In this document: piece after piece, positions 34,378 through 45,809 of the stretch
Position numbering within the stretch: position 1 is the stretch's first letter
Layout: the number at the start of each line of letters is the position of its first letter
Source of the DNA: Plasmopara viticola
Taxonomy: Eukaryota > Oomycota > Peronosporomycetes > Peronosporales > Peronosporaceae
DNA length: 64,000 nucleotides
Direction: 5' to 3'
NCBI GenBank assembly: GCA_001695595.3
Contig: MBPM02000060.1
Span: forward strand, 124,001 to 188,000
The notes under the pieces: generated by a model
Told to the model about the DNA's origin: nothing
The model's input: only the letters and a program-made list of their open reading frames with translations
Database searches by the model: none
Position numbers and translations under genes: made by a program

Positions 34378-35230
34378 ATAGAAAAAATATACCGAAAAAA
34401 GTACTCAGATGTTTTTGCAACAATGGCAAAAATATACATGTAAGAAATTAAAATAGAGAATTTATACCTCTAAATAGTAATTTTACCGCGTACAACCTTT
34501 AAGAGATGGTTAGGATGCAATGCAAACAAAGAGATGGCGCGAGTTCAAATCCACTTGTTACATAGTGGCTCGGATATGGGTGTGTTACGTCTTATGCTGC
34601 CAGTTGTATCACTTAAATGTTGAAACAATCAAGTAAACTACATCGTTTGTTGTGCCGGTTCGAATTGGAACAAACAAGCCAATGGATTATGCTGTTGATG
34701 TAAAAAGTACCAGTGGTACCTGCGCATGCGATTATGTGAAGGATATGAATGGTTCATGTCGACACCTCATAGCAGCACGTGCAAAATTGTTATTTGGGAA
34801 TATGTGGACAACCAAAACGTATCTACTTACCTACAATGAAGCACTCGAAGTGAAGCCATTCGTGACAGCGAACTGGTGAAGAGTGATCATATTCAAACAA
34901 ATTCGTCTAAAAGAAAAGGTTGACCCAAAACGAAGCGAATTGAATCACAGCATGTTACATTAGAGGTTGACGCGCGAAAGAGTGTTTATCGATGCGGCAG
35001 CTGTGGTCAAGGGGGACACGACAAGCGTCGATGCATCAATAATGTGCCGCACAAAAGTATACTTTCTTTATTGGGTTATGTATGTTTTTTTTCAATTTTT
35101 CAATAGTTTCTTACTTCGTATGTAGAAACTTTTATTGAAGTGGAAAAGTTGTGATTCAAGGTAATTCTTTTCCTATAATTTTTTGTTACCATTTAATTTG
35201 AAAAAAGATATATTTTATCCATTCTCCCAA
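34378..35230 (+). mobile_element. MULE-type transposase 3' remnant, copy 2
   Basis: Co-linear with 12224-13160. The open frame 34652-34879 encodes a complete SWIM zinc finger (CACDYVKDMNGSCRHLI), and a CCHC zinc knuckle follows in another frame near 34993-35040 (YRCGSCGQGGHDKRRC). In MULE transposases the SWIM finger and a zinc knuckle lie at the C-terminus. This copy keeps the metal-binding residues lost in copy 1, but stops and frameshifts separate the two motifs. The 5' core and terminal inverted repeats were not found. It occupies the upstream region of the coiled-coil gene. Confidence 0.72.
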
Positions 35231-38200
35231 AATAATTTGATGTGATTGGGATGTAAAGAACTTCGGCATCTGCCGCTTAATTCGAGCACTCTTCATCCAC
35301 ATTGTCTGTGTAGTTGATTTAGATCCCATCGGTACGCTTGCGTCGTGTCATGTCAGGGCATTAGCTCGTTTTCTTGATGAGACAAAGCTTTGAATAAATC
35401 TGTTGTTAGCGGCGTTTTCGGTAATGTTGTGCTACGGGTGTGTTCAAAATATAACGAAAAACTGTATGGAAGGAACTCATAAAAAATCTGATACTCTGGT
35501 CAATACATTGTGTTTCGGTCCAGAACTTTCAATCTTGAGATGTGGGGAATTATGCATCCATAGCCCTATATCTGGTAGTTAGCAAAGGTATAGAAAGTTT
35601 TCTTCTGTAGTTGTACGCGCTTGGCTATTAACAAATTCAAGCTACTCCGATCGGAAAATCAGCTTGCCTTTAAAGTTGGCGGCGCCTAAGCTATTTATTT
35701 TGAGAGCTGAATTGATAGCACGATGGTATTATATATGATCTTATTTATCAAATAGCTTAACAACGTTTGCTGCACAGCAGGACGATATATATTAAATTCA
35801 GAAGTAATGACTTATAGATTTTGCGAATTAAACGTCTTTGTTTCAGCTTCCCGCGGGCTTTGCCAGCGACTTTTTACACCTCTTCCCTCAGATTTAATGG
35901 TACGGCTTTGATTCCAAGTTTAAAATCACCTCTACTCTTTTGAATGATCCGCCCCTGTAAGAAATTTTGCTTCCCGCAATTGGCGGAAATTTGTTTTAGA
36001 CTTAGAAATATTTCTGACGTGCTGTTCTTGCGGACCTAATTTACCCGCCAGCAGACCATTTTCGATGGCAAGTGAGGGTTGCAAGGCAAGTTGAGAAGCT
36101 TATATCTACTAAAAGAGGGTAATATGGCTCTGCAAATAGTAAATGTGGGTGCGGTATCGAATCGATCGTTGGAAGCCGCAAATGACCTCACGATTGACAA
36201 AGAAACTTCATATGCAAAATTAATTGACATGACGTCTAGTCGTCTTGTCATGACGCGTGCGCTTTGGCTTTAGGTACTAGGGGAGTCAGATTTCTTTGCT
36301 ATACTTTAGTTGAACAGCTATACTCTAGTTGAATAGCATTTTGCGGTGCTTCTTCCATGAAAGAGTAAACGTCAGTTGAATCGTCCTGGGAATTCATAGA
36401 TCTTTAAACTCAATATATACCAAAAGTGTACGTCTACAGTGTTTGCAAGTAAGGAAGTGTGGACGATGTTGAGACTTAAAGTTTGGAGGAGAAAACGTCG
36501 CTTTTAATTGTTCTTCGATTTGAGAGCCTCAGGTGAAGTAATTACACGAAAAAGTACCTCGCTAATTCAGCCCAACCTTCCAAGTCAGAATGTCCGGACT
36601 CCTTTTACACTGCATCATCTGTAATAAGAGTTACTCTAATTGCCATCTCTACCTCCATGATCTGAACTAGGAAAGGTTTGATATTTCTTGCCACCGAAAG
36701 TCGTAAGCTTAATTTTTTAGTAACCCACAGTAGCCATAATCGCCGGGGCAAACAAAGCTTGTGCTATCTAAGGTTTATTTAATAAACCTTTGCTCATAGA
36801 GATCAAGCTCTGTGACGCACATTAGGTGCTGGGCGGCATAGAGGACTGTAGATGAAGCCGCCTCCTCAAGCCCATCGAGCTATTTAGTCTTCCAAGCTGC
36901 GCGAACTGCGCATCCAACAGATGGGCTAAGTGATTAGAAACGGGAACAAGTACTGCATAGGCGTAAATAACAGCTACGAGGTGTGATAGGCACAACACCC
37001 AGCACAAAAAAAACGTACGGGGAGAGATACGCTTCCGGTAGTTAACGTTCACTTGTTCCGGTTCTAAGGGATTAAAGTTTGTAATCGAAATGCAATAGAA
37101 ATTCTGATCATCAAATGCAACATTTATGCTAACCTTACATCTTTATGAGCGATACTGTGATTTAGTCCCCCCCCCCGTGAACACCGATGGACTTTAACGT
37201 ATAAAATGCAGCCGCGACGCGCCAGATTGAAATTAACACAAAGGCTCGGCTTGATGTAACGACCAACCTGTTACAATATCATAAGCGTGCAATAGTGAAC
37301 AGTCCATTAACGTCACATATGTAAGTTGTCAATTTAAAATATCTCTTAGCTCGAGCGATAAGTTTTCCCAACACAATTGACACAAAATTGACTCTTTTTC
37401 CTTCCTTCTGAGCTTCTGTAAGCACGCAACACCATTGCAGCTCGGTGGCAGAGAAAAGCGAACGCTAAGGCAAGTCGAAAATGCAATGAAGATAGCATTT
37501 TGTAAGTAGTTATGAAAAAGCATGAAGTCTGAGCGAGGCCGAGCACTATGCAATTTTAAATGCTTACATCTTCACCATCATTACAGGTTCGTGGGATCAA
37601 AATTGTAGATAGCGCCTCCATAGTGTCTAGTTCACTGACGTATGATACTTAATCAGGTTGCCACCAATCAGTCGACACTCTTTAAAGCTCAATAAAAGAA
37701 CGGCTTTTTGGCGCGGGTGGCTTTGATGAAAGAGGCTTTATTTCCAGCTCCAGTTTCCCCACTCAGCGGTTTGTATAATTCTTCTCTACAAAGTCATAAC
37801 TCATATCGGACATAAAATCTTTTTCTTCACGCTACCGTTACACAATTGTTGGACATTAATGAACCTATAGCGCTACTGTCATCAAGGCTTTGAAGAGTAA
37901 AACGTGTTTGGAGGTACAGAAGACTGATGCAATGCGAAAAGTGCATGACACTTTAATTACTGTCAACAATTCAATTTACTCCCTATCAAAACTGGTGCTA
38001 ACGTCTGCTTTGTCGCTTCGAAGTTGTATCGAATAAGATTAAGACTGCACATTGACGATTTTTGTCTTTGGAGCTATCTGGGCTCTACTTGTGAAATAAA
38101 TTTCGAGCATAAATCGATTGATGCCAGAGGAGTTAGAATTACAGCATTCCAAAAACAACATTGTGCATCACCGTGTTGTAGCTGTACAACTTTATTCGGA

Positions 38201-38489
38201 GGAATGAGTTTGGCTGCACGAGGATGCAAATGCGTCAGTAGAAAAAAAGAGGGCAAGTAATTATTCGCTGCCTAAAATGCAATTTTGGCTTCAACTTGAA
38301 TTGCTGGGTACTTTGCATTTCTTATCTTTAAATGTTGGAGGCTCTTTAAGAATATTTTCTTCCAAAAAAAAATATATTTCGATGCTCGAGGCTTGTAATA
38401 CCACACAACACCTGGTTTACTCCATTGATGTTATTTTTGCTCGCCTCAGTATTCACAAAGTATGAGTTATGTATGATAGGGTACAATTA
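35231..38489. other. Gene-poor region
   Basis: No supportable gene over about 3.2 kb. A minus-strand frame at 36822-37052 has a single hydrophobic segment near its start but no other feature. Confidence 0.45.
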
Positions 38490-38741
38490 CTAATGAGGAA
38501 ATAATAAATCGTATTCGGTCCTGCTTAGCAAAAACTCATAGAAAAACTTGAAAGGATTGTGGAGGATGCTATACTCCGGCTGCATCGCCGTCATGCCTTT
38601 CAGACGACGCAATACCCGGTGAGCAACTTCCAACGCTTTCGAATTCAGAGTCAGTCGATCTATGAGTAATTTGATCGCGCTTCGATCGTTTTTGTCAACC
38701 CTGTCGTCTTCAACTTTTTCTTTAAGTTGCCATGATAGACG
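38490..38741 (-). pseudogene. Coding-like fragment, unassigned
   Basis: The minus strand is open for 83 codons without a start ATG and encodes a charged, helix-prone peptide (LKEKVEDDRVDKNDR and then leucine-rich, ending FFYEFLLSRTEYDL). A further piece in the same frame just upstream, ELFYGLHQAMYELFHQHGL, is separated by two stops. This looks like the 3' part of a decayed gene just downstream of the elicitin pair. I cannot assign a family. Confidence 0.3.
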
Positions 38742-38904
38742 TCAATGTCAAAGTCCATGCTGATGGAAAAGTTCGTACATAGCTTGATGCAGACCATAAA
38801 ACAACTCAAATCAACTCTGATAGTGACTTAAAGCTTGTTATACTGTTATATTACCTGTAATGATATTTTTAGATTAAAACCATGCGGTGCAAAAACCTTT
38901 TGAC

Positions 38905-39825
38905 TCATAAAAAAACCATGACGTTAACTACGATCGCGGCCGAGAGTAAAATCCAATGACGGACTTTTCCTTTGCATGACAAAGCGGCATTACTCGTATT
39001 TTCAACGTTTGAAGACTCCAATGTATTGTCCGACGGACTATTGACAAGGTTCGATTCAGATGTGTGTTCACTAATTTGAAGGGCATTTGTGCCGGAGGAG
39101 GACGAAAATATTCCCGCATTGTCAGGAACCAACGCGGTGCTGATGGAGCTACCATTCCTGCCGCATTCGTATAGCTGCTTTACCACATCACGCTTCATGT
39201 TAAGGTCTTTGTTGTCATAGATACAATCTGGCATCACGCCAGCCAGACTCTTAATCGCTTTTGTACAACTTGAATCGCACGGTGCAAGGATCTCAATATT
39301 CCCACCGTTGATAATGGATTCTGCTGCACACTCTTCACTAGTGGCTATAGTGACGTACAGATACCACAGACGCTTGTTCTCTGCAGAAGTGCACTTTGAA
39401 GACTGAAGCATTGATGCCGGCGTTGGCTTTGATGGCGAAACCGCTGGAGACTTCGAGATACCAGGACTTTTCGAATCGATGGTTGGCGATAAATCCGAAG
39501 CAGCTTTCGAGGAGTCTGCATCCGTCGTGTTGCCAATGTTGCATGCTTGGAGTGCATTCAAGACCTCAACTTTGTGGTTGAGCCCGCTTGACGTGCAATT
39601 TGGAAGTTCCCCAGCTAAATTTTCGACAATGCTGACACAGCCAGAAGCAGTACACGGTGCTTTCACACTAACAGGACTTGTCTGCACCACATAAGGCGCG
39701 CAAGCCATTGAGGCAGCGGCTCTACCCCAGACCAGGGCTGCTGTCGTGGCTTCGGCTTGGGTGCATTCGCTTGCAACACTGCTCCAAAAAAATAAGGGTA
39801 ACGAGAGCAGTAAAGCAGCAATCAT
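38905..39825 (-). CDS. Elicitin-like protein with two elicitin domains, GPI-anchor type
   Basis: Predicted 306 residues, intronless. The internal ATG at 39825 is preferred over one 34 codons upstream because the signal peptide (residues 1 to about 19) follows it directly. Domain 1 has six cysteines at 21, 42, 58, 63, 77 and 95. A Ser/Pro/Lys-rich linker spans about 100-143. Domain 2 repeats the six-cysteine pattern at 145, 166, 183, 187, 201 and 221. A Ser/Thr/Asn-rich stalk (225-285) and a hydrophobic C-terminus (291-306) then fit a GPI signal. Elicitins bind sterols in a pocket held by three disulfides and some trigger plant defence; shorter Cys spacing places this with elicitin-like proteins. 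Likely at the cell surface. Elicitins normally have one such domain. The neighbouring elicitin-like gene is 347 bp upstream on the same strand. Confidence 0.9.
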   Translation of the reverse strand: MIAALLLSLPLFFWSSVASECTQAEATTAALVWGRAAASMACAPYVVQTSPVSVKAPCTASGCVSIVENLAGELPNCTSSGLNHKVEVLNALQACNIGNTTDADSSKAASDLSPTIDSKSPGISKSPAVSPSKPTPASMLQSSKCTSAENKRLWYLYVTIATSEECAAESIINGGNIEILAPCDSSCTKAIKSLAGVMPDCIYDNKDLNMKRDVVKQLYECGRNGSSISTALVPDNAGIFSSSSGTNALQISEHTSESNLVNSPSDNTLESSNVENTSNAALSCKGKVRHWILLSAAIVVNVMVFL

Positions 39826-40172
39826 AGTTGAAAGCAGTGGGGGATTGATTTCCTGAAGCTTGATTGAAAATGAATCAACCAAGCGTGTCGATGAAGTAAA
39901 CAATAAGCGCGTTACGTGTGTTAGCATAGAAGCATTTCACCTCGAAATAGCTCGCCAACGGCATTCTGCCCCTAAGACTGCCCTCGTATTAATGATTTAA
40001 TAATGTTGCTACTACTTGAGGTCAAATTGTAGTTCATGTAAATAACTACCACTTCCCATATTTAAGAGGTGCGACGGCATGCGGTAATATAAACTTGGTA
40101 CGATGGCAATGGAAAGTATTGTTATTGACAGCTACTAAGGTAATCTTGCACCTAGTAAAATTATTACGGGAC

Positions 40173-40643
40173 TTACAACAATCCGGCAATAAAGTACATT
40201 GCGACTGAAAGCTGCGTCACAACTATGCTTACACTCGTAGCGGCCGTTGCAGTGTTTGACGTCATGGGGTCAGTGTCAGCACCGTTTTCGTTCGTTGAAG
40301 CCGAGGTTGAGTCGTCGACCACTTGATTCACGCTGTCACAGTACGCGAGAATATTCTGCAATCCTGTCTTGCGATCGAGTCCATCGTCGCCCGTGCAATC
40401 TGGCAGCTCACTCGTTGCGTCGCTGAGTGCTGAAAGGCAGTCGCTGTTCATACAGTAGTCGAGGGATGTGGCGCCCGAATCGGCAAGCAGGCTTCTGCAT
40501 GCACTGGTGCTACTTGCCAAATTAGTGTACACATTGTTTACAGTCGTCTGCTCGTCACTCGTGCACGTGGCGGCCGTGGCCAAACTTGGAAGCGCTGTGA
40601 AGGCAATGAAGGTGACGACGATGATGTCCTTTACAAGGGCCAT
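40173..40643 (-). CDS. Elicitin-like protein, single domain, GPI-anchor type
   Basis: Predicted 156 residues, intronless. ATG 40643 is chosen over one 29 codons upstream because MALVKDIIVVTFIAF starts a typical signal peptide, cleaved near residue 25. The elicitin domain has six cysteines at 27, 49, 64, 69, 83 and 102, with Cys-x4-Cys in the middle as in elicitin-like proteins. A Ser/Thr/Asn/Asp-rich stalk (105-135) and hydrophobic tail (136-156) fit GPI anchoring. A TCATTTC match to the oomycete Inr lies 14 bp upstream of the ATG on the minus strand, which would give a very short leader. Sterol binding and plant recognition are family knowledge; this protein was not shown to have either. Confidence 0.92.
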   Translation of the reverse strand: MALVKDIIVVTFIAFTALPSLATAATCTSDEQTTVNNVYTNLASSTSACRSLLADSGATSLDYCMNSDCLSALSDATSELPDCTGDDGLDRKTGLQNILAYCDSVNQVVDDSTSASTNENGADTDPMTSNTATAATSVSIVVTQLSVAMYFIAGLL

Positions 40644-40663
40644 TGCAACGGAGGTAGAAATGA

Positions 40664-43144
40664 ATATTGGTCGTGGAATCTTTGAGCTCTGTCGAGCCGG
40701 TTTATGAGGTGTCGTGAATGATTTTTCCACGGTGCCACGCTAAAAAGTACATGGGATAAAATATCATAGAGGTGTGCGAGTGGCACATATACAGCGAGCG
40801 GTCGCTTTCGTTGGGTTGGAATGGTGTAAGTACAGTTTTTTTGAGAAAGACTGGCTTTAAGCTTAACACATTGCATGAATCGCGTAATGCGATTCTTGGA
40901 GAGTATGGGCAAGTAGACGTCGAAGCTTGGCGGCGTCTTCTGCGGGTCGCACACCGGCTCAAATCTAGGGAAACTTTTTCCCGTAATGTTAAAAGATCCC
41001 TGAGTGGGTGCAGTTACCGCCCACTATTAACCCTATTCGCAAAGTCGGGTCAAACAGGACATTGCACAGCAACCTCTAATTTAGAGACTGATTTAACAAA
41101 GGAGTATACAACCTTTCAAAAACTTATCTTTTTAGCATTTACTATGTTTAACAGGTTTGATTCCATCAAGGCGAATAAGCTCGTACCTACTTAGACTTTA
41201 ATTACGTAAGGAATAAGTCGCCATTCGTCACTTTAATGACGACTGCTCGGTCATGACAGTCGGGTTATTTAAAAATCCAGCTGCTTGAACATTGCTGTTG
41301 CAATACACTATGATTGCATCTGCATCAAAGCTGCGCTTGCGTCAAAAACAGTGCCAGCGCGTCTCAAGTAAAGCTTCTGCCGAAAAACAACTCAAATCTG
41401 AGAGAAATCAACCGTAGATTCGATGTAACCGACACTTAAGATGAGAAAAAGAGTGACGTGGTTTCGAAGACGACATCCCACTTAACATCTCAAGGGCGGT
41501 TCCTGTGCACACTGCACCTAAAGCACCACGGACTACTTGCGAAGTACCCATTTAGTTTTTGGTTTTTTTGTGACAACGATTTTCGGACCGTCTTAGCGGA
41601 GCCAATTGACTGTTGTTTGAAGCAAGAGAACCGCGTCACTTCTCAAGAATCACATGTGAAAGCGTCTTTGCTCCACTGCACGCTTCGTACGGAAGAGAGC
41701 GGTAAGGCCACGGTATACTTCGGTTGATTAGCTAGTATTTTAAAGCGATGTACCCAAACGTATCCTAACTTACCAAAGCGAACAGTAAATTTATTTATGA
41801 AAGGACGTTCTCGATGCCATCGGGTTCGAAGGAGGTACAGCGAAGCAGAGCTTAACAAATATATTGGGAATTTTTTTTACACAAACCGAATTCTTTCAAC
41901 GAGCTAAATTTTGGTTAATGCAAAAACAAGCCTATCGAGAAAGTGTAATCTTTTGATCCAGGTTAGAATCGACGGGTTTTCAATCAGCCCAATGTAAATG
42001 TTAAAGGGGAGATCTATTTATCCCACACTTGAAGCTCCTCAGTGGTGAATATTTATACATGGTGGCGTTGGGAAAATATTGCGATAGTTTTTTTTAACAA
42101 ATAAGCTAAATTGATTTGGGATACATTGATCGGCCTCGTAGAGCTCTAGTCGTGATTGATAAGTGTCCGAAGGTATAAACAGAATTGTATTAAGAAATGC
42201 ATAGATTTTTTCTTACTAGAGGTAAGCGGTTGTAAAATCTACTGTCAGGCAATCGTTGGTCAGTTTCTGTTCGAATACGACAATGACCAGTGCATTCCAG
42301 CCTTGGCTTCTAGCGTTTGCTCTCTATATCGAAAATAAATTTAGAGACATAATGATCAGCTAGCCGGTTAACGTCTGCACCAAGAACACATTAAGTTAAA
42401 GGCCATGTATTGTGGCGTATCTTTTTTGCAATGCTATCGTCAAGTCTAGGCTTCTTGAACCTTAGATAACCATCAACCACTTCAGAGATCATTGCTGAAT
42501 CATAATAGTTTAAATCGTGAAGTGGTGTGGAAGGCGTAGTCATGAATAGTATCAAATACTTACTTAGACTCGGCCTTGGGGAATACGTAATACGTACGAT
42601 ACCTTTATATATTATAAAGAAGCCTTTCCCATACCACGGGAGTCTATGATTAAAAATGAGGCGGTTGGCACCTATGTATTTGCCCTGTCGATCAATCTAG
42701 GGCTTAACTACTATATACATTAAAGTTCGAGTCACACTCGTACACGTCAAGGACAACAAATAAGTGCATGCGATCAAAATCTTTTTGCAGCCAGATCCTT
42801 TTCGACTCTAGGGTCGTACAATCAACTTATTGGCCAATTGTACCAAATTGGTTTGTTTCTGCTGCTCCTTCTTAGAGAACGTGCAATCGTTTGGCCGCTC
42901 GAACATCTCAGCGCGCCAACGTCTACTAGTTATCTCGTAGCCTCGCAGTTCACCAATGATTTCCCTGCGGGAACTATCAAGCTCTAGTTTTTGTGGCCAT
43001 ACACTCATCATGAGGAACCTAATTCTTCCTCATATGGGAGCTTGATCCTACTAGTAGCAACAGTTTCTCTGGCTCTGACATCGCTGCATCTAACCCTAAC
43101 CCTTTGAAATTCTTGATCAAGACAAGGATTTACAGACTTAAAAG
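40664..43144. other. Gene-poor region
   Basis: No supportable gene in about 2.5 kb. The + frame 40772-41194 (140 codons, ATG start) overlaps the upstream side of the elicitin gene and shows no domain or signal, so I leave it out. Confidence 0.4.
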
Positions 43145-43760
43145 TGAACATTCATCGGCCCTCATTGAGAGAAAAAAGCGGATTATATATCCTGGCTAGC
43201 CCGCAGCCATAGCGGCTGATGTTGCTTTGCTCGGTAGCTCTTAAAATATTTGGGACTGGAATTGAGTAAGCTGGGCCACGAACGCTACTACCTGGGGTCC
43301 TGTAGATCAAGAATCTGTCAAGCCACGGCACTGTGGTAAAGCAATCCTGGCTATGAGTGTATGAAGAGCGACTCTTCCTTGCAATTGCAAGAGGTGTGTG
43401 AGAGGTAAGGCTAAGGCTTTTCATGAACACAGTCACCTTGACGTAGCATTAAAGGAGCAAAGGCCATTAAGCTCTTTAGTATACTTATACAGCTTGCACT
43501 TTTCTTGCGTGCAGGTGAGTGCTGAAGCTTTAAAGAGGCCGGAAGAAACGTTATTTTATTTGTTCCTTCTTGTGTTCGCAGGATGCAGACAATCAGGTAT
43601 AACAGAATTACGGGAGAATGCCCGGCTTAAAGTCTGGTCTTCCAGAAACGACAGGATAATACAACCAATCAAGTGTTCCGAGCAGCGCGTCAGACAGATG
43701 CAGCGAGGGATTTCGATCCTACTTTAAACCTTTGCGAGGGTAAAATAGATAATGTTGCCA
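43145..43760 (+). repeat. Diverged dispersed repeat, copy 1 of an inverted pair
   Basis: Aligns by eye to the minus strand of 48100-48790 over about 600 bp. Shared strings include TTCATGAACACAGTCACCTT, CCTTCTTGTG, ACCTTTGCGAGGGT and TAGATAATGTT. Several short frames on both strands suggest a decayed coding element. No protein motif I recognise survives, so family is unknown; a retrotransposon gag-protease region is one guess. Confidence 0.65.
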
Positions 43761-44528
43761 CGTAGGCATAAGATTGAGTAGTATGTAATAATACAGAGCA
43801 GTATTTATAGAGAACGAGTGTAGGAAGACGTGTGCTCGACCGCTTACCTAATCTCGGATATGACGTGATAAGTGAACCCCCATGCTGCACAATCAGCAGC
43901 TCAGATGACTATGCCAATGTTGTTTCCCTCTCCGTATCGTTTGCAAATTCGACTACGTTTTAATGCTCGAGTAAAGGACGATACACTGGACACCGCCTGC
44001 ACGGCGTTCACTATTACCATGTACGAATGTGCTAGGCTGCAGTATCCGCCGCCATTGAGGAAAGAAGCATACCATAGAACATCAGCCAAATTGTTTCGCT
44101 TTTATTAGATATATGATATCTAGATGCCGCTGTAGGCGCTATGTGCAGCACGCCCAGTACGGTGGTAAGTAATAACACATTCATCTCAAGGCGAACAATT
44201 AGTTCTTCTAAGATGAAATTTACGGTTTGCAATGAAACTATTTTTTGCGTCTTTTCTTTTTCATCTCCGCAACATTGCGATTTGTTTTATCCACAGCCAA
44301 TCATAGATCGAGAAAGCATGGGTAGGGGTTCGAAATAACAGGGCATAAATATAGTCTCGTACTAAGCAAAGTATCAAAATAGCAGTTTGCAATAAAAGTG
44401 TAGCCACAAATTCGTTTCGGATTGTAACCACAGCTCGTACCTTTTTTTAGCCCTCTAATCCAGCGGCAATGACGAAAAGCGTGGGTGGTCATTACACAAA
44501 GTCGCGGCGCTCACAATTGCTGCTTTAA
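43761..44528. other. Zinc transporter upstream region
   Basis: No supportable gene. Just before the transporter start, TCATTACACAA (about 44492-44502) resembles the oomycete Inr but has a mismatch, so it is not called as a promoter. Confidence 0.35.
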
Positions 44529-45809
44529 ATGGCGCAAAACACTCATTGCAGCGCGGACGAAATGACGCCACTAAAGCGCCCGCGGCCTCCGCTAGACCGT
44601 ACCAGCTCGCGCCGCATTCCGCTCACCGAGAGTGCTAAAAAAGCCCAACAAAAGCTTCAGCTCGCCTGCGTATGCTCATTGCTCTTCATGTGTGCCGAGA
44701 TCGTTGGCGGTTTCGTTGCCGGTAGTCTCGCCATCATGACGGATGCCGCACACCTGCTCTCCGACGTCGCGGGTTTCTGTATTTCGTTGTTTGCCATCTG
44801 GATCACTACGCTGCCGGCTTCTGGACGCCTGAGTTTCGGGTTTCAGCGGGCAGAGGTGATTGGCGCTGTGACCAGTGTGCTCGTCATCTGGGTGCTTACA
44901 GGAGTGTTGGTTTACGCCGCTGTTGAGCGCTTTGTAGAGTGTCTTGAGCCCAACCCGAAGGAGCACGTGGACGGCAAGCTCATGTTCATTGTGGCATGCA
45001 TTGGTTTGGTTGTCAATTTGATTCTGATGCAAATTCTGGGCCATGGACACAGCCACGGAGGCAGTGGACATGGTCATTCGCACGGGGGAAACACTTATGA
45101 CCACAGCAACGACGAGAAGGGACATGGTCACTCGCACGGCAAAACCCGTCATGCTCATTCTCATGGAGAAAGCGAGGGACATGGTCACTTGCACGGGGGA
45201 AATAGTCATGTCCATCCTCATGGAAATAGTGGACATGGTCACTCGCATGGGGACCATGGCCTCGGAGACCTTGAAATTGGTTCCACCCGAGCCACTCGGT
45301 CCAAGGAAAAGGTAGATAATCCGGTCATACAGGCTGCGTACATCCACGCGCTTGGCGACTTTATTCAGAGTGTCGGAGTATGTGTCGCTGGTGGTCTTAT
45401 CTGGTACAAACCCGAGTGGCAAATTGCTGATCCTATTGCCACGTTCATATTTTCTGTGCTGGTGCTGGCCACAACGATCGGAATCGTGCGCGACAGTGTC
45501 CACGTGCTAATGGAAGGCACACCTGATGGCATTCATGCCGATGAGATCGAACAAGGTTTGCGTCGCTGCTCGTCGGTAGTAGCTGTGCATGACCTGCACA
45601 TTTGGTCGCTGAGCGCTGGCCTGCCATCATTGAGTGTGCACCTCGTTTCAGACGACGCAGAGACAGCATTGCACGCAGCACAGCGCTATCTCATGTCCAA
45701 GGGCATCACTCATACGACCATTCAGGTTGAAAAGACTGCAACGCTCTACCCGCGTGACTGCAAGTCGGACCTTAAGTGTGGTCAGAATTCTCCGCGTCTC
45801 AGCGACTGA
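44529..45809 (+). CDS. CDF/ZnT-type zinc transporter
   Basis: A proton-coupled zinc exporter of the cation diffusion facilitator family, moving cytosolic zinc into compartments or out of the cell. Predicted 426 residues, intronless. Six membrane segments at about 43-64, 78-95, 109-131, 152-171, 278-293 and 303-322. Metal-site residues are complete: His75 and Asp79 in TM2 (AHLLSD) and His273 and Asp277 in TM5 (HALGD), the pattern of zinc-selective members. The cytosolic loop 172-243 is a His-rich run of GHGHSHG-like units, which binds zinc in relatives. A cytosolic C-terminal domain (about 325-405) contains HDLHIWSL. The closest type by pattern is ZnT2/3/4/8; which membrane it sits in cannot be told. 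A long antisense frame inside it is a shadow. Confidence 0.96.
   Translation: MAQNTHCSADEMTPLKRPRPPLDRTSSRRIPLTESAKKAQQKLQLACVCSLLFMCAEIVGGFVAGSLAIMTDAAHLLSDVAGFCISLFAIWITTLPASGRLSFGFQRAEVIGAVTSVLVIWVLTGVLVYAAVERFVECLEPNPKEHVDGKLMFIVACIGLVVNLILMQILGHGHSHGGSGHGHSHGGNTYDHSNDEKGHGHSHGKTRHAHSHGESEGHGHLHGGNSHVHPHGNSGHGHSHGDHGLGDLEIGSTRATRSKEKVDNPVIQAAYIHALGDFIQSVGVCVAGGLIWYKPEWQIADPIATFIFSVLVLATTIGIVRDSVHVLMEGTPDGIHADEIEQGLRRCSSVVAVHDLHIWSLSAGLPSLSVHLVSDDAETALHAAQRYLMSKGITHTTIQVEKTATLYPRDCKSDLKCGQNSPRLSD

Noticed and set aside
34506..34580. B-box-like GAGTTCAAATCC with an A-box-like TGGTTAGGATG in the MULE remnant (also in the copy at 12.4 kb)
   Set aside because: No anticodon arm or acceptor stem can be formed, and the sequence is part of the longer MULE similarity.
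37167..37176. Run of ten C
   Set aside because: Homopolymer without context; may be a sequencing or slippage feature.
40772..41194. 140-codon + frame
   Set aside because: No domain, no signal peptide and no promoter match; composition matches surrounding non-coding DNA.
43090..43102. CTAACCCTAACCC, telomere-like string
   Set aside because: Only about two units, and the unit TTAGGG differs from the TTTAGGG repeat expected for oomycete telomeres. Too short to mean anything.
43152..43436. Minus-strand frame with VPWLDRFLIYRTP, reminiscent of oomycete cytochrome P450
   Set aside because: Lies inside the inverted repeat copy; the other copy does not conserve the frame, and no heme-binding Cys motif or other P450 motif is present.
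44676..45503. 275-codon minus-strand open frame
   Set aside because: Lies entirely inside the zinc transporter gene and results from its His-rich and biased codon use. No independent features.
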